Assembly (NCBI RefSeq): GCF_001613245.1
Contig: NZ_BDBZ01000001.1
Span: forward strand, 496,001-560,000
DNA length: 64,000 nt
Source of the DNA: Nocardia speluncae NBRC 108251
Lineage (GTDB): Bacteria; Actinomycetota; Actinomycetes; Mycobacteriales; Mycobacteriaceae
Direction: 5' to 3'
Below the pieces are notes generated by a model. The model searched no databases, was not told where the DNA came from, and was given only the letters and a program-made list of their open reading frames with translations. Shown here in pieces: positions 46,902 through 54,617 of this stretch. Position 1 is the stretch's first letter; every line of letters starts with the position of its first letter. The translations under genes and the position numbers were made by a program.

Positions 46902-46976
46902 ATGGCGCGCGTAACGAGTCGGCTCGACCGCGAACGAGCAGCACGGTGCCGGGTGGTGACCCCGGCACCCGGCTGA
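46902..46976 (+). CDS. Short upstream ORF, possible leader peptide (24 residues)
   Basis: ATG at 46902 directly after a near-perfect ribosome site (GGAGGTGA), encoding a 24-residue Arg-rich peptide beginning MARVTSRLDRER with one Cys at position 16 and ending TPAPG before TGA. Its end overlaps the first of three strong hairpins. It is too short for a normal protein, and the context before the Gre-homologue gene fits a translated leader that controls downstream expression. Confidence 0.45.
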   Translation: MARVTSRLDRERAARCRVVTPAPG

Positions 46977-47081
46977 GCCCTTCGGCCATTCCCCCATCCG
47001 TGGAGCCGGTGTCGCAAGAACCCGGCTCCACGGAGTTCTGCCGTCGGGGCGGCCCTCTTCTCCCTCCGCCGCCCCGACGGC
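46945..47081 (+). promoter_or_regulatory. Structured leader with three tandem hairpins
   Basis: Three strong inverted repeats follow each other: GGTGCCGGG/CCCGGCACC (46945-46969, loop 7); CCGTGGAGCCGG/CCGGCTCCACGG (46998-47033, 12-base stem, loop 12); GCCGTCGGGGCGGC/GCCGCCCCGACGGC (47040-47081, 14-base stem, loop 14). The segment between hairpins 1 and 2 (CACCCGGCT, 46966-46974) can alternatively pair with AGCCGGTG (47004-47011), so mutually exclusive folds are possible, as in an attenuator. There is no clear U-tract after the last stem. It could also be an independent RNA gene. The whole 46796-47117 gap contains nothing else. Confidence 0.55.
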
Positions 47082-47117
47082 CGAACCCACTTTCCCCTGA
47101 CGACCTGTAGGACGGAT

Positions 47118-47597
47118 ATGACCAGCAGCTCGCCCATCTGGCTGACAACGCACGCCCGCGCACAACTCGAGGCCGAGCTCGCCGAACTGCTCGCCGTCGA
47201 AAACGCCGGCCATACCGAGGCCGCCGACACACAAGATCAGTTCGCGGCCCGGCACCAGCGCCAGAACCGCATCGCGCATATCCGGAACCTGCTGAGCAAC
47301 GCCGTGTTCGGCGAAGACCCGCCGGACGACGGAATCGCCGAACCCGGCATGGTGCTCACCATCCGCTACGACGGCACCGACGACACCGAAACCTTCCTGC
47401 TCGGCAGCCGAGATGCCGAACACAGCAACCTCGAGGTCTACTCCCCCGACTCCCCCCTCGGCGCCGCACTCACCGGCGCCCGCCGTGGCGAACAGCGAAG
47501 CTACAGGGTGCCCAACGGCACCGAAATCGCGGTCACTTTGCTCGAGGCAGTCCCGTACAGCCAGACAGTCACGGCAGCACCTCGCCCCGCCGGGTGA
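47118..47597 (+). CDS. Gre-factor homologue (Rv3788-like)
   Basis: 159 residues resembling GreA/GreB: an N-terminal helical hairpin (WLTTHARAQLEAELAELLAV, then NRIAHIRNLLSNAVF) and a C-terminal FKBP-like GreA/B domain (PGMVLTIRYDGTDDTETFLL; SPLGAALTGARRGEQRSY). Gre proteins enter the RNA polymerase secondary channel. The hairpin tip here (QFAARHQRQNR) lacks the usual paired acidic residues, as in mycobacterial Rv3788, which inhibits rather than stimulates cleavage. It overlaps the next gene by four bases (GTGA). Confidence 0.8.
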   Translation: MTSSSPIWLTTHARAQLEAELAELLAVENAGHTEAADTQDQFAARHQRQNRIAHIRNLLSNAVFGEDPPDDGIAEPGMVLTIRYDGTDDTETFLLGSRDAEHSNLEVYSPDSPLGAALTGARRGEQRSYRVPNGTEIAVTLLEAVPYSQTVTAAPRPAG

Positions 47598-48109
47598 TCG
47601 ATCCGACGGCCCTGAGCATGCGCCCCCGCACCACCGAAATCACCCTGCTACACATGGATTCCCCAGCGATCGTCCGGGACGACCGGACGGTCGCCCTCTC
47701 CATCCACTCCTGGCTGTCGTCCCAATTCTGGGGTCTGTTCGGCCTGCCCAGCATCGACTGGGCACTGTCGGCACTCGCCTTCGGCACCGAAAAAGCTCCC
47801 CGCACCTACATCGCCCGCTACTACGACTATCCCACCACCTGGACCTCCGAGCCGCTCGCGGTGAACATGCCCGCGACCATCGGCCCCGGGCCCGGAATAC
47901 TGGAAGTTTCCGGCCCGCTGACCTGGGAACGACGACGCCTGGTCGAACGCACCACCCTGGTGATCGCCCTGGCCGAACCCCTCGAACACCGGCTGCACAC
48001 CGACCTCCCCGGACACCTGTGGGAGGGAGACCGCTGGCACACCACGGTCCTGATACCCGACGTCCGGCCGGGCGCACACTCACCGCGGCGATACAGCGAA
48101 TCCTGGTAG
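47594..48109 (+). CDS. Hypothetical protein coupled to Gre homologue
   Basis: Not recognised. The GTG at 47594 overlaps the Gre-homologue stop, so the two are translationally coupled. The 171 residues look globular, mixed alpha/beta (ITLLHMDSPAIVRDDRTVAL; RTYIARYYDYPTTWTSEPLA), with no signal peptide or membrane helix. Codon use matches the neighbours. Confidence 0.65.
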   Translation: MIDPTALSMRPRTTEITLLHMDSPAIVRDDRTVALSIHSWLSSQFWGLFGLPSIDWALSALAFGTEKAPRTYIARYYDYPTTWTSEPLAVNMPATIGPGPGILEVSGPLTWERRRLVERTTLVIALAEPLEHRLHTDLPGHLWEGDRWHTTVLIPDVRPGAHSPRRYSESW

Positions 48110-48229
48110 GGCGGTCGCTCACCCGGTGAACCCTGCGCCGGTCTCGCCCCGGCTCCGGCACCTACATCAGGCGCAACCCTTACCATGCGATGCTTTTCAA
48201 ACGTAGCCTGAAACACAATCAATGGCCCT

Positions 48230-48251
48230 GCCGATCATTCAATCGATCGGC
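48230..48251. repeat. Inverted repeat upstream of recombinase remnant
   Basis: GCCGATC (48230-48236) and GATCGGC (48245-48251) form a perfect 7-base stem, extended by imperfect CCCT/GGGG pairing. It may be a terminator or a recombinase-associated site. Confidence 0.35.
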
Positions 48252-48289
48252 GGGGCATCGCTTTCGCCGCACACGGACAGGAACCCGGC

Positions 48290-49132
48290 ATGGCATATCA
48301 GGATCAGCAGGCCGCGAATGATCTGGTGGTCGATTTCGGTGCCGACGCGAATGTGGCGCTGCTGGATCGGGATCCGGATCGGGTCGCTGGCTGGTTCACG
48401 TTCGTGTGGGGTGGCAGGGCCCCAAGACGTTCAATATCCGGTTGACCGCGCTCACAGCGGCGTGCGGGTATTGGCGGGAACAACAGTGGCTGGCGGGTGA
48501 TCCTCTGGTGCGGTTGCGGGCGCGGCCCGCACCACCTGATACGAGTAAGGCGTTGAGCCGGGAGCGGGTCACCGAGATCCTGGGATCGGATGCCCCGCTG
48601 CGGGAACGGGTGTTGTGGCACATGCTCTACCAATCCTGCGCGCGCCGAGGAGGTACTGGTGCTCGATGTGCCCGATCTCGATACCGCGAACCGGTGCGCG
48701 GTGGTGACGCGTAAGGGCGGGGCACGGGAGGTCATCGCGTGGCAGACCGGCACTGCGCGGTTGTTGCCGCGAATGCTCGCTGGACGTAAATCCGGCCCGG
48801 TGTTCCTCACCGACCGCAGAGCGCGATCTTCGCCGGCCCGCAACGATATCGATCCATCGACCGGGCGGAACCGCTTGTCGTATCGGCGTGCGGCGGAGTT
48901 GTTCGAGACCCACACCGAGCGCTACGGCGATGGTCCGTACACGTTGCACCAGTTGCGGCACTCCCGGCTGACCCACGCCGCCGAGGAAGGGGCCTCCACG
49001 CCGGTACTGATGAAGCTGTCGGGGCATACCTCGGTGCGCAGCCTCGCCAAATACGCGCGGGTCTCCGACGACGGCCTACGCCAGTATCAAGCCGACAGCG
49101 ATCCCGCGGCGCGGCGGCGAGCGGGCCGGTGA
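48290..49132 (+). pseudogene. Tyrosine recombinase/integrase with two frameshifts
   Basis: A phage-type integrase split over frames. From ATG 48290 the first frame (VAGWFTFVWG) breaks near 48410; the protein continues one frame over (KTFNIRLTALTAACGYWREQ, SREXVTEIL-like SRERVTEILGS) until about 48645, then returns to the original frame (RAEEVLVLDVPDLDT) to the stop at 49132. The catalytic set is present across frames: Arg in CARAEEV, Lys in TRKGGA, HQLRHSR, SGHTS, and Tyr in LAKYARVS. The two shifts compensate each other, so about 80 codons are misread. It is either a decayed gene or carries sequencing errors. No tRNA-type attachment site is visible. Confidence 0.8.
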
Positions 49133-49186
49133 TCGGCAGATGAGATCCGCGCCCAAGTCCGACGTGCATGGCAAGGGCGGTCGGCG

Positions 49187-50380
49187 ATGACGGGTGTGCC
49201 CGGGGAGCAGCTATTACAACAGTTGATGCGGATGGCGGACGACATGGTCGAACTGCTCAGCCGCCAGACCAGTCCCCACCTGCACAACACGTTGGGCGAG
49301 CTGGCCGAAGAGGTCCGAGCGGCACGCCGAGCAATCAGCGGTGCTGAGGAGCGCAGCCGCCTGCTGATCGAAGGCCGTGGGCGTGAAGTGGATCAGGGAG
49401 AAATCTCTCGTGGCGGCAGGAGCACCGAGCCTGGAATTCGCTCGCAGGAGATCGAATCGCGGTACGGCATCCCCGCCGCGCGGCAGCAGGAGTTCCAGGC
49501 ATACGCCGACCGGAATGACCTGATGATCTATGTGCGACCGACGAATCCGGACTCGGTGCGGTGGATCAAGAACGGCTCCCCTGGTAAACCGGAGCTGATC
49601 AAGTTCAAAACGATCAATGCGCTCGATGTCGAGCTCGGTGCCCCGCCCGGCAAGCAGGGCCTGGTCGGATACTTTCAGTTCCCCGAGTCCGGGCCGGGCG
49701 ATCTGCGCCTGCCCGAGCGCGGCACCATCCCCGATCACCACTGGAATCGCCTGCGGGCCAGGCTGGATCAGCGCATGTACGAATACCAGGCGCTGCAGCC
49801 GAAGATGGAAGCCCACATCGGCGCCGATCGCTTCCAGGTGCACGACGGTGTGGTGTACGGACGCAACACAGAAGGCGAATTCCGGCCGCTCACCGGGGAT
49901 CACGACCTGTTCGATATCCGCCACGCCGACGGGCGCAGACTCACGCCCGAGGAGAACTTCCTGCACTTCGACCAGGCACACCTACACGATATGGGTATCG
50001 AGCACCCACCGCTGGCGAACTGGAACCCGATGACCAACCGCGATTGGAGCGAATACCTGAAGCTGATGGACTCGCACGGCCCGGATGGCGAGCCACTGGT
50101 GCTCTTCGCACCACGTCAAGAGCCCACCCTCGCCCACGTAACCGCAACCGAACGCGCCGAGATCGCCGACGACCGCGCCACCGTCCTACAAGGAGCGCTG
50201 CAGGACACCGAGATCCGCCTGGATCGTATGCGTGCCGAGCCCGAGTCCCCCGAACGTCGAGAGGCAATCACAGAGCTGGAACTACAGACCAGCGAAATCC
50301 ACCAGATGATCAACCAGAACCTGGATGAAGCAACTGGCATTCACAACGAACACGATGTACCTGCCGCTACGGGTCCTTAA
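49187..50380 (+). CDS. Putative toxin with edema factor/ExoY-like cyclase motifs
   Basis: 397 residues. N-terminal 60 residues are helical and coiled-coil-like, with no signal peptide. The central part shows an order of motifs that I match to the edema factor/CyaA/ExoY nucleotidyl cyclase fold: YVRPTNPDSVRWIKNG (cf. RPVNxxAxxLIxxG), Lys134 and Lys141 with the same seven-residue spacing as the two catalytic lysines, GLVGYFQF (cf. AGYIPF), then RPLTGDHDLFDI with Asp238-x-Asp240 as the metal pair (cf. PLTADYDLF). A later H273PPLANWN may supply the His/Asn region. The match is by eye, so cyclase activity is a hypothesis. It sits next to the recombinase remnant with no visible immunity gene. Confidence 0.6.
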   Translation: MTGVPGEQLLQQLMRMADDMVELLSRQTSPHLHNTLGELAEEVRAARRAISGAEERSRLLIEGRGREVDQGEISRGGRSTEPGIRSQEIESRYGIPAARQQEFQAYADRNDLMIYVRPTNPDSVRWIKNGSPGKPELIKFKTINALDVELGAPPGKQGLVGYFQFPESGPGDLRLPERGTIPDHHWNRLRARLDQRMYEYQALQPKMEAHIGADRFQVHDGVVYGRNTEGEFRPLTGDHDLFDIRHADGRRLTPEENFLHFDQAHLHDMGIEHPPLANWNPMTNRDWSEYLKLMDSHGPDGEPLVLFAPRQEPTLAHVTATERAEIADDRATVLQGALQDTEIRLDRMRAEPESPERREAITELELQTSEIHQMINQNLDEATGIHNEHDVPAATGP

Positions 50381-50476
50381 CGGCACCCGTACCGGGCGTG
50401 CGCTTCAGACATGGCGGTCAGCTGGCTGGAGCAGCGAGCCGCCCGATATCGCGCGCCGACGAAGAGGACCGGGATC

Positions 50477-51697
50477 ATGCCGACAGACAGCACCGACGCA
50501 CGCAAGATCAACCGTTTGGAGGGCGCGGGCGGCTGCCCGATCACTCGGAACGCCGACGGAGTATGGCTGATACGGGACTACGCCGCCGCCCGCGCCGCAT
50601 TGCGCAGCCCCGACACCGTCCAGGCCGGGTTAGGGGTCGAATCACTCGACAATATGCCCGCTCGTATCCGTCGCCCGGTGCTGTACCGCGACGGCCCGGA
50701 GCATCGGGAGCACCGGCGCCAGACCGCACGATTCTTCACACCCCGCCGGGTCGACGAATCGTATCGAGGCGTCATCGACAACCTGGCGGACCAGCAGCTG
50801 GCTACCCTTCGAGACTACGGCCGTGCGGACCTCACAGATCTCGGCTTCGGCGTCGCCATCGGCGTGGTGTGCTCGGTTATCGGCCTCACCGAGAGTCGTC
50901 CCGGACTGACTCGGCGGTTGGAGAGGTTCTTTCCCGAAGAGTTCGGTTCACCGGGATTCACTACCATCGACGGCCTCCGCTGGACGTGGCGGCAGGCACG
51001 GAACTGGTCGAGTATCTTCCTGAGCGATGTGCGCCCGGCGGTGCGCGCCCGCCGGACTCGGCACCGAGACGATCTGATCTCGCATCTGCTCGACGAAGGC
51101 TGCTCGTCGGTCGAAATTCTCGGCGAATGTATTACTTTCGCCGCGGCGGGAATGGTCACCACCCGCGAGTTCATCGCTGTTGCCGCATGGCACCTGTTCA
51201 CCGACCAGCCCCTCCTGGACCGCTACCGCACCGCCGGGGAGCCGGAGCGTCTTGCCATCCTGCACGAAATTCTCCGGCTCGAACCCGTCGTCGGACACCT
51301 CTTGCGCCGCACCACGGCAGCCGTCGAACTCCCCGCCGGTGACGGATCGGTGACCGTCGGGCCCGGGCAGCTCATCGATATCGATATCGCGGCCACCAAC
51401 ACCGACCGGGCCGCGGTCGGCGACAGCCCGTTGACGGTATGCCCCGGCCGATCCCGCAACGACGCCACCGCCCCCGTGCTCTCGTTCGGCGACGGCGCAC
51501 ACAAGTGCCCCGGCTCGACGATCGCGATCGTCGAGACCGATATATTCCTCAGCAAACTGCTCGCCATGCCCGGGATCCGCATGCACTCGCCACCCCGGGC
51601 CGGTTTCAACGACGCAATCGGCGGCTACACCCTCCGGGGCATGATCGTCGAGGTCGATATTCCCAGCAGCCGACGGGCCCGGTCGAACGACCTGTGA
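50477..51697 (+). CDS. Cytochrome P450 with atypical I-helix
   Basis: 406-residue P450. K-helix EILR, haem loop FGDGAHKCPG with Cys ligand, and GPEHREHRRQTARFF of the C-helix are normal. The I-helix reads FAAAGMVTTREF: the usual acidic residue before Thr is Val, so proton delivery or reaction type may differ. The ATG at 50477 has GAGGA upstream and begins the conserved part; the frame is open to 50411. No redox partner gene is adjacent. The substrate is unknown. Confidence 0.9.
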   Translation: MPTDSTDARKINRLEGAGGCPITRNADGVWLIRDYAAARAALRSPDTVQAGLGVESLDNMPARIRRPVLYRDGPEHREHRRQTARFFTPRRVDESYRGVIDNLADQQLATLRDYGRADLTDLGFGVAIGVVCSVIGLTESRPGLTRRLERFFPEEFGSPGFTTIDGLRWTWRQARNWSSIFLSDVRPAVRARRTRHRDDLISHLLDEGCSSVEILGECITFAAAGMVTTREFIAVAAWHLFTDQPLLDRYRTAGEPERLAILHEILRLEPVVGHLLRRTTAAVELPAGDGSVTVGPGQLIDIDIAATNTDRAAVGDSPLTVCPGRSRNDATAPVLSFGDGAHKCPGSTIAIVETDIFLSKLLAMPGIRMHSPPRAGFNDAIGGYTLRGMIVEVDIPSSRRARSNDL

Positions 51698-52037
51698 ACG
51701 CGGGATACCTCGCCGCGCAGCGTATTCGGCGTACGGCTCGAATCTCGGACCGATTTCGACTCCCGGCACCCAGCTGCGTTCATCGACCGACGGCCGGCAC
51801 TGCCGCGAGACCTTCCTACAGGTCCTTACGGGCGAGTCGAAAACTGGCGATGTGCGCATCGCCGACCTGCCGAGCCGCCTTCGTCGATACCAGCCAGAGC
51901 CGCACCCGCAAATGGTGCGATATGAACACGTGCGGGGAATCGCCGGAAGAAGGCGCGCTTCGATGCCGGACCACCGCAAGGAAAGGGTCGCGGGACGAAT
52001 CGGTGACACCGCCCCGGATTGCCGCTAGGTTCTGGTC
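51698..52037. other. Gene-free stretch
   Basis: 340 bases. A minus-strand frame at 51816-52052 (78 codons) is open, but I recognise nothing in it and it lacks a ribosome site. Possibly decayed sequence in this accessory region. Confidence 0.35.
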
Positions 52038-52673
52038 GTGGACCGGCATCAAGAAGATTCAGCACCACCGACAGTGTTCCCACCTTCATCGGGCGTCCAC
52101 ATATCGATGGTGGTCTCAGGTCTGATCGGGATTGCGAGTGGCTGCTTGCTACACGTGACCATGTCTGCCGACTCGACGCCGACGTTCCCTGTAGTGGCTC
52201 CGATCGTCGTGGGTGCTCTTTCGCTTCTGGTCGGGCTGAGCTATTACATTCGCCCCTCGCCCGCTGTGACAATCGACGATCACGGGCTGACGCTCAGGCC
52301 ATTCGGGCGAATCCCATGGGCTGCGATATCGCGAGTACATGTGGTCACAGCGAGAATCGATCCGAATACGAGATACTTGTCCATCGAGCTCGTCGAGCCC
52401 CACCCCGAGTTCACCGAAAGCCGTTGGCCCAGATGGATCTACGGCCCGATAGGAAAGCTCACAACCGGCCACCCGGTGACCATGCCGGAACGCTTGTTGC
52501 GCCCGGTATCTCTGGACGACGTCGCCGCCGAACTACACAGGCGAAAACCCGGCCTGATCATTACGGGATCCGGGCAATCAGCTTCCCTGGAAGCGAGCAC
52601 CGGGCTGTGGCCACGTCGCTGGAGCCGGCGGTCGCTCCGGGGTGCGTCGGCAGCCGGTTCTCGGAGACACTGA
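52038..52673 (+). CDS. Membrane protein with PH-like domain, hypothetical
   Basis: 211 residues. Two membrane helices near the N-terminus (VVSGLIGIASGCLLHVT; VVAPIVVGALSLLVGLSYYI) are followed by a beta-rich segment (VTIDDHGLTLRPFGRIPWAA) like the PH-type domain of STM3941/YcxB-like proteins. The tail is Arg/Ser-rich. GTG start at 52038. Monocistronic; function unknown. Confidence 0.65.
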   Translation: MDRHQEDSAPPTVFPPSSGVHISMVVSGLIGIASGCLLHVTMSADSTPTFPVVAPIVVGALSLLVGLSYYIRPSPAVTIDDHGLTLRPFGRIPWAAISRVHVVTARIDPNTRYLSIELVEPHPEFTESRWPRWIYGPIGKLTTGHPVTMPERLLRPVSLDDVAAELHRRKPGLIITGSGQSASLEASTGLWPRRWSRRSLRGASAAGSRRH

Positions 52674-52886
52674 CGAGGCCTTGTCGCGGATGGTAGCCGA
52701 TCTCCGGCGGCCGTCTCCACCGAGGAGCTACGAGCCTTCGTCGCCAGGCGGCTCGCCTATTGCACGGTGTGCCCGTGGCCGAAACCGCGGCCTGCAAGCG
52801 ACAGCCGTATGATGACGTGTCCTCGGCATCGGGGAGAATCGGGTGCCGTTCGAGGGTTCAGTCCAGGAGCGCGCGGGCTTCGGCGA

Positions 52887-53150
52887 TCAGGTCGAGTTGG
52901 TGTAGATAGTTCGGCGCGTCCAACCCCAGCGGTACACAGCGCCGACGAGGTACACCGGCCAACCTGCTGTTACAGCCGGGGTGATATGGATGAGATGACC
53001 GAGAGGCGTCGCCTTGCATTTCTGCGCGACGCGATGCGAGGCGATGTTGTCATCGTCTGCACTGTAGAACAGGATCAATCCCTGAGCTGCAAGCTGTTTC
53101 ACCCAGGCGTTCACGGCAATTGCCGCCAGGCCACTGCCGCGGTGCGGTCC
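52887..53150 (-). pseudogene. C-terminal remnant of a GNAT acetyltransferase
   Basis: In one minus-strand frame the sequence reads PHRGSGLAAIAVNAWVKQ followed by ILFYSADDDNIASHRVAQKC, the acetyl-CoA-binding motif A and motif B region of GNAT acetyltransferases. Upstream of about 53150 the frame loses all resemblance and no N-terminal half exists, so this is probably a decayed fragment. The GTG at 53114 could start a 75-residue product, but it would lack half the fold. Confidence 0.5.
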
Positions 53151-53217
53151 GCTTTCGTGACGGGCGCGGCCTGAGCTCGGGGGTGGTTGGCTCTCGGGAT
53201 CATGTCCGGCTGTGTGG

Positions 53218-54426
53218 TCACCATGATGTGTGGTTGCTGTTGCCGGACCTGGCCGGCGCTACGCTCATTTGCACCACGCCATGAGATCCGCTGACCCGCC
53301 AGCCCGGTTCGGTCTCCTCGAGTTCGGCGACTGTCCCGGCGGCGATACCCGCGGCGACATCCGATTTGAGGGTACGCAAAGCGATCACACGAGTCGGGAA
53401 ATATTGCGTGAGTGCGGTGAACGAGGTGGTGGCCGGCCAGTGACAGTCTCCGACGAGTCGCCGGTAGTTGAGATCGCCTTTGAGAATCACTGCGTCGGCG
53501 CGCGCGAGATCGGCACGCAGGTCGCCGGGCAGGTGATGAAAGGACAAGGGTGCGCAGTAGAACTCGTGAGTACGTACCCGCAGTCGGCCCGTCCGGAGTG
53601 CGGAATCCAGCCGGGCCGCGGTCGAGCGGGCCGCCCCCGGGATACCCGCGAGACGCTCGAGAGTCACCAGCAAGTCGGCGGTGGTGGCGTCCGACACGTA
53701 GTACGGCCGCGGTTTGAGGTGCAGGTCGATCGTGAGATCCCGGTGCAATTCCAGCAGGTGATCGATGAGAAAAAGGTCGGGGATCAGTTCTCGGCCGGCA
53801 TTGTCGGCTATCAGGCAGATGACGCCCGGCGTGTGGGTCACGAGGTAGTCGGCCACCTCGGCGGACTGATCGTCGAGAATTCTGCCGGGCACATCGTGGT
53901 CGGTCGCCGGGGAATCCGACAGCCGGAAACCGAGGTCCGCCCGGTTTCCCCACAGCGCGGCGTGCAGAAGCGCGATCAGGTGCTCCCGCGGTACGCGGAC
54001 GCCGGCCTCGGTCGCCGCCGACAGGTCGGCGGCGACCGCAGGGTCCTCGAGTTCGCCGCGTTTACGAGTGAACGGGTCGATCCCCCGCCACGCGCCGTGC
54101 CCGAAATAACCGACCGCGTCGAGCAGCAGGTGATAGAAGTAGCTTTCCGCCCAGAGGAACGGGACGTCGAGCCACCGCTGCCCGTACATTCGGCTTCCCC
54201 ACCGGTCCCATCGCGACTTACCGGCTCCGCCGTCGGGCAGCGGCTGCACGGTTCCCGTGATGTGTTCACGCAACTCGTCGAGACGGTGCCGAATTTCGGG
54301 TGGGTAGGGATGCGCTTCGCCGACCTGTTCGATGATGGCGGGATGCCGGTGGGTGAGCACGCTCCATGCGAACGAACCCGGTTCGGTGGACACAATGGTC
54401 CGCGCGTCGCTCGTGCTCGAATCCAT
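53218..54426 (-). CDS. ARMT1-type DUF89 protein (metal-dependent phosphatase fold)
   Basis: 402 residues of the damage-control phosphatase ARMT1-like family (DUF89). Family marks: an N-terminal helical domain (WDRWGSRMYGQRWLDVPFLW), HAALWGNRADLGFRLSD, the metal-site motif LIADNAGRELIPDLFLIDHL, and AVILKGDLNYRRLVGD. Such enzymes hydrolyse phosphate esters of damaged or surplus metabolites with Mn, Co or Ni; ARMT1 was also described as a protein carboxyl methyltransferase. ATG at 54426. It follows the MFS exporter gene on the same strand after about 190 bases. Substrate unknown. Confidence 0.88.
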   Translation of the reverse strand: MDSSTSDARTIVSTEPGSFAWSVLTHRHPAIIEQVGEAHPYPPEIRHRLDELREHITGTVQPLPDGGAGKSRWDRWGSRMYGQRWLDVPFLWAESYFYHLLLDAVGYFGHGAWRGIDPFTRKRGELEDPAVAADLSAATEAGVRVPREHLIALLHAALWGNRADLGFRLSDSPATDHDVPGRILDDQSAEVADYLVTHTPGVICLIADNAGRELIPDLFLIDHLLELHRDLTIDLHLKPRPYYVSDATTADLLVTLERLAGIPGAARSTAARLDSALRTGRLRVRTHEFYCAPLSFHHLPGDLRADLARADAVILKGDLNYRRLVGDCHWPATTSFTALTQYFPTRVIALRTLKSDVAAGIAAGTVAELEETEPGWRVSGSHGVVQMSVAPARSGNSNHTSW

Positions 54427-54617
54427 GGCACTCCGTTCGCAGATCGGCGAGGAGTGGTCACAATCGCCACTCCGGGGGCGCTGCTGAGCGTAGTCGCCGG
54501 CCGGCGAGCCGCCGGCCCTGCGGAGGCAGGTGATCGGATGCCCGGTCGGGGAACGACCTGGCCGAATCGGGTGCGCTCGTCGATCGGACGATCGGCGGCG
54601 GCGACGTGTTCAGTGGT

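Noticed and set aside
46945..47081. 6C RNA or another known riboswitch
   Set aside because: Loops lack the six-cytosine runs of the 6C motif, and I found no consensus of c-di-AMP, SAM, cobalamin or T-box elements.
46865..47110. Open frame of 81 codons over the hairpin leader
   Set aside because: It reads through all three perfect stems, has Pro-rich low-complexity content and a weaker ribosome site than the short ORF at 46902.
48110..48289. tRNA gene or attachment site beside the integrase
   Set aside because: No cloverleaf-like sequence or T-loop was seen, and no direct repeat pair could be identified by eye.
51816..52052. Minus-strand frame of 78 codons
   Set aside because: No recognisable domain, no ribosome site, and it overlaps the start of the plus-strand membrane protein gene.
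52767..53174. Plus-strand frame of 135 codons
   Set aside because: Arg/Ser/Cys-rich composition typical of a shadow; the opposite strand carries the recognisable GNAT remnant.
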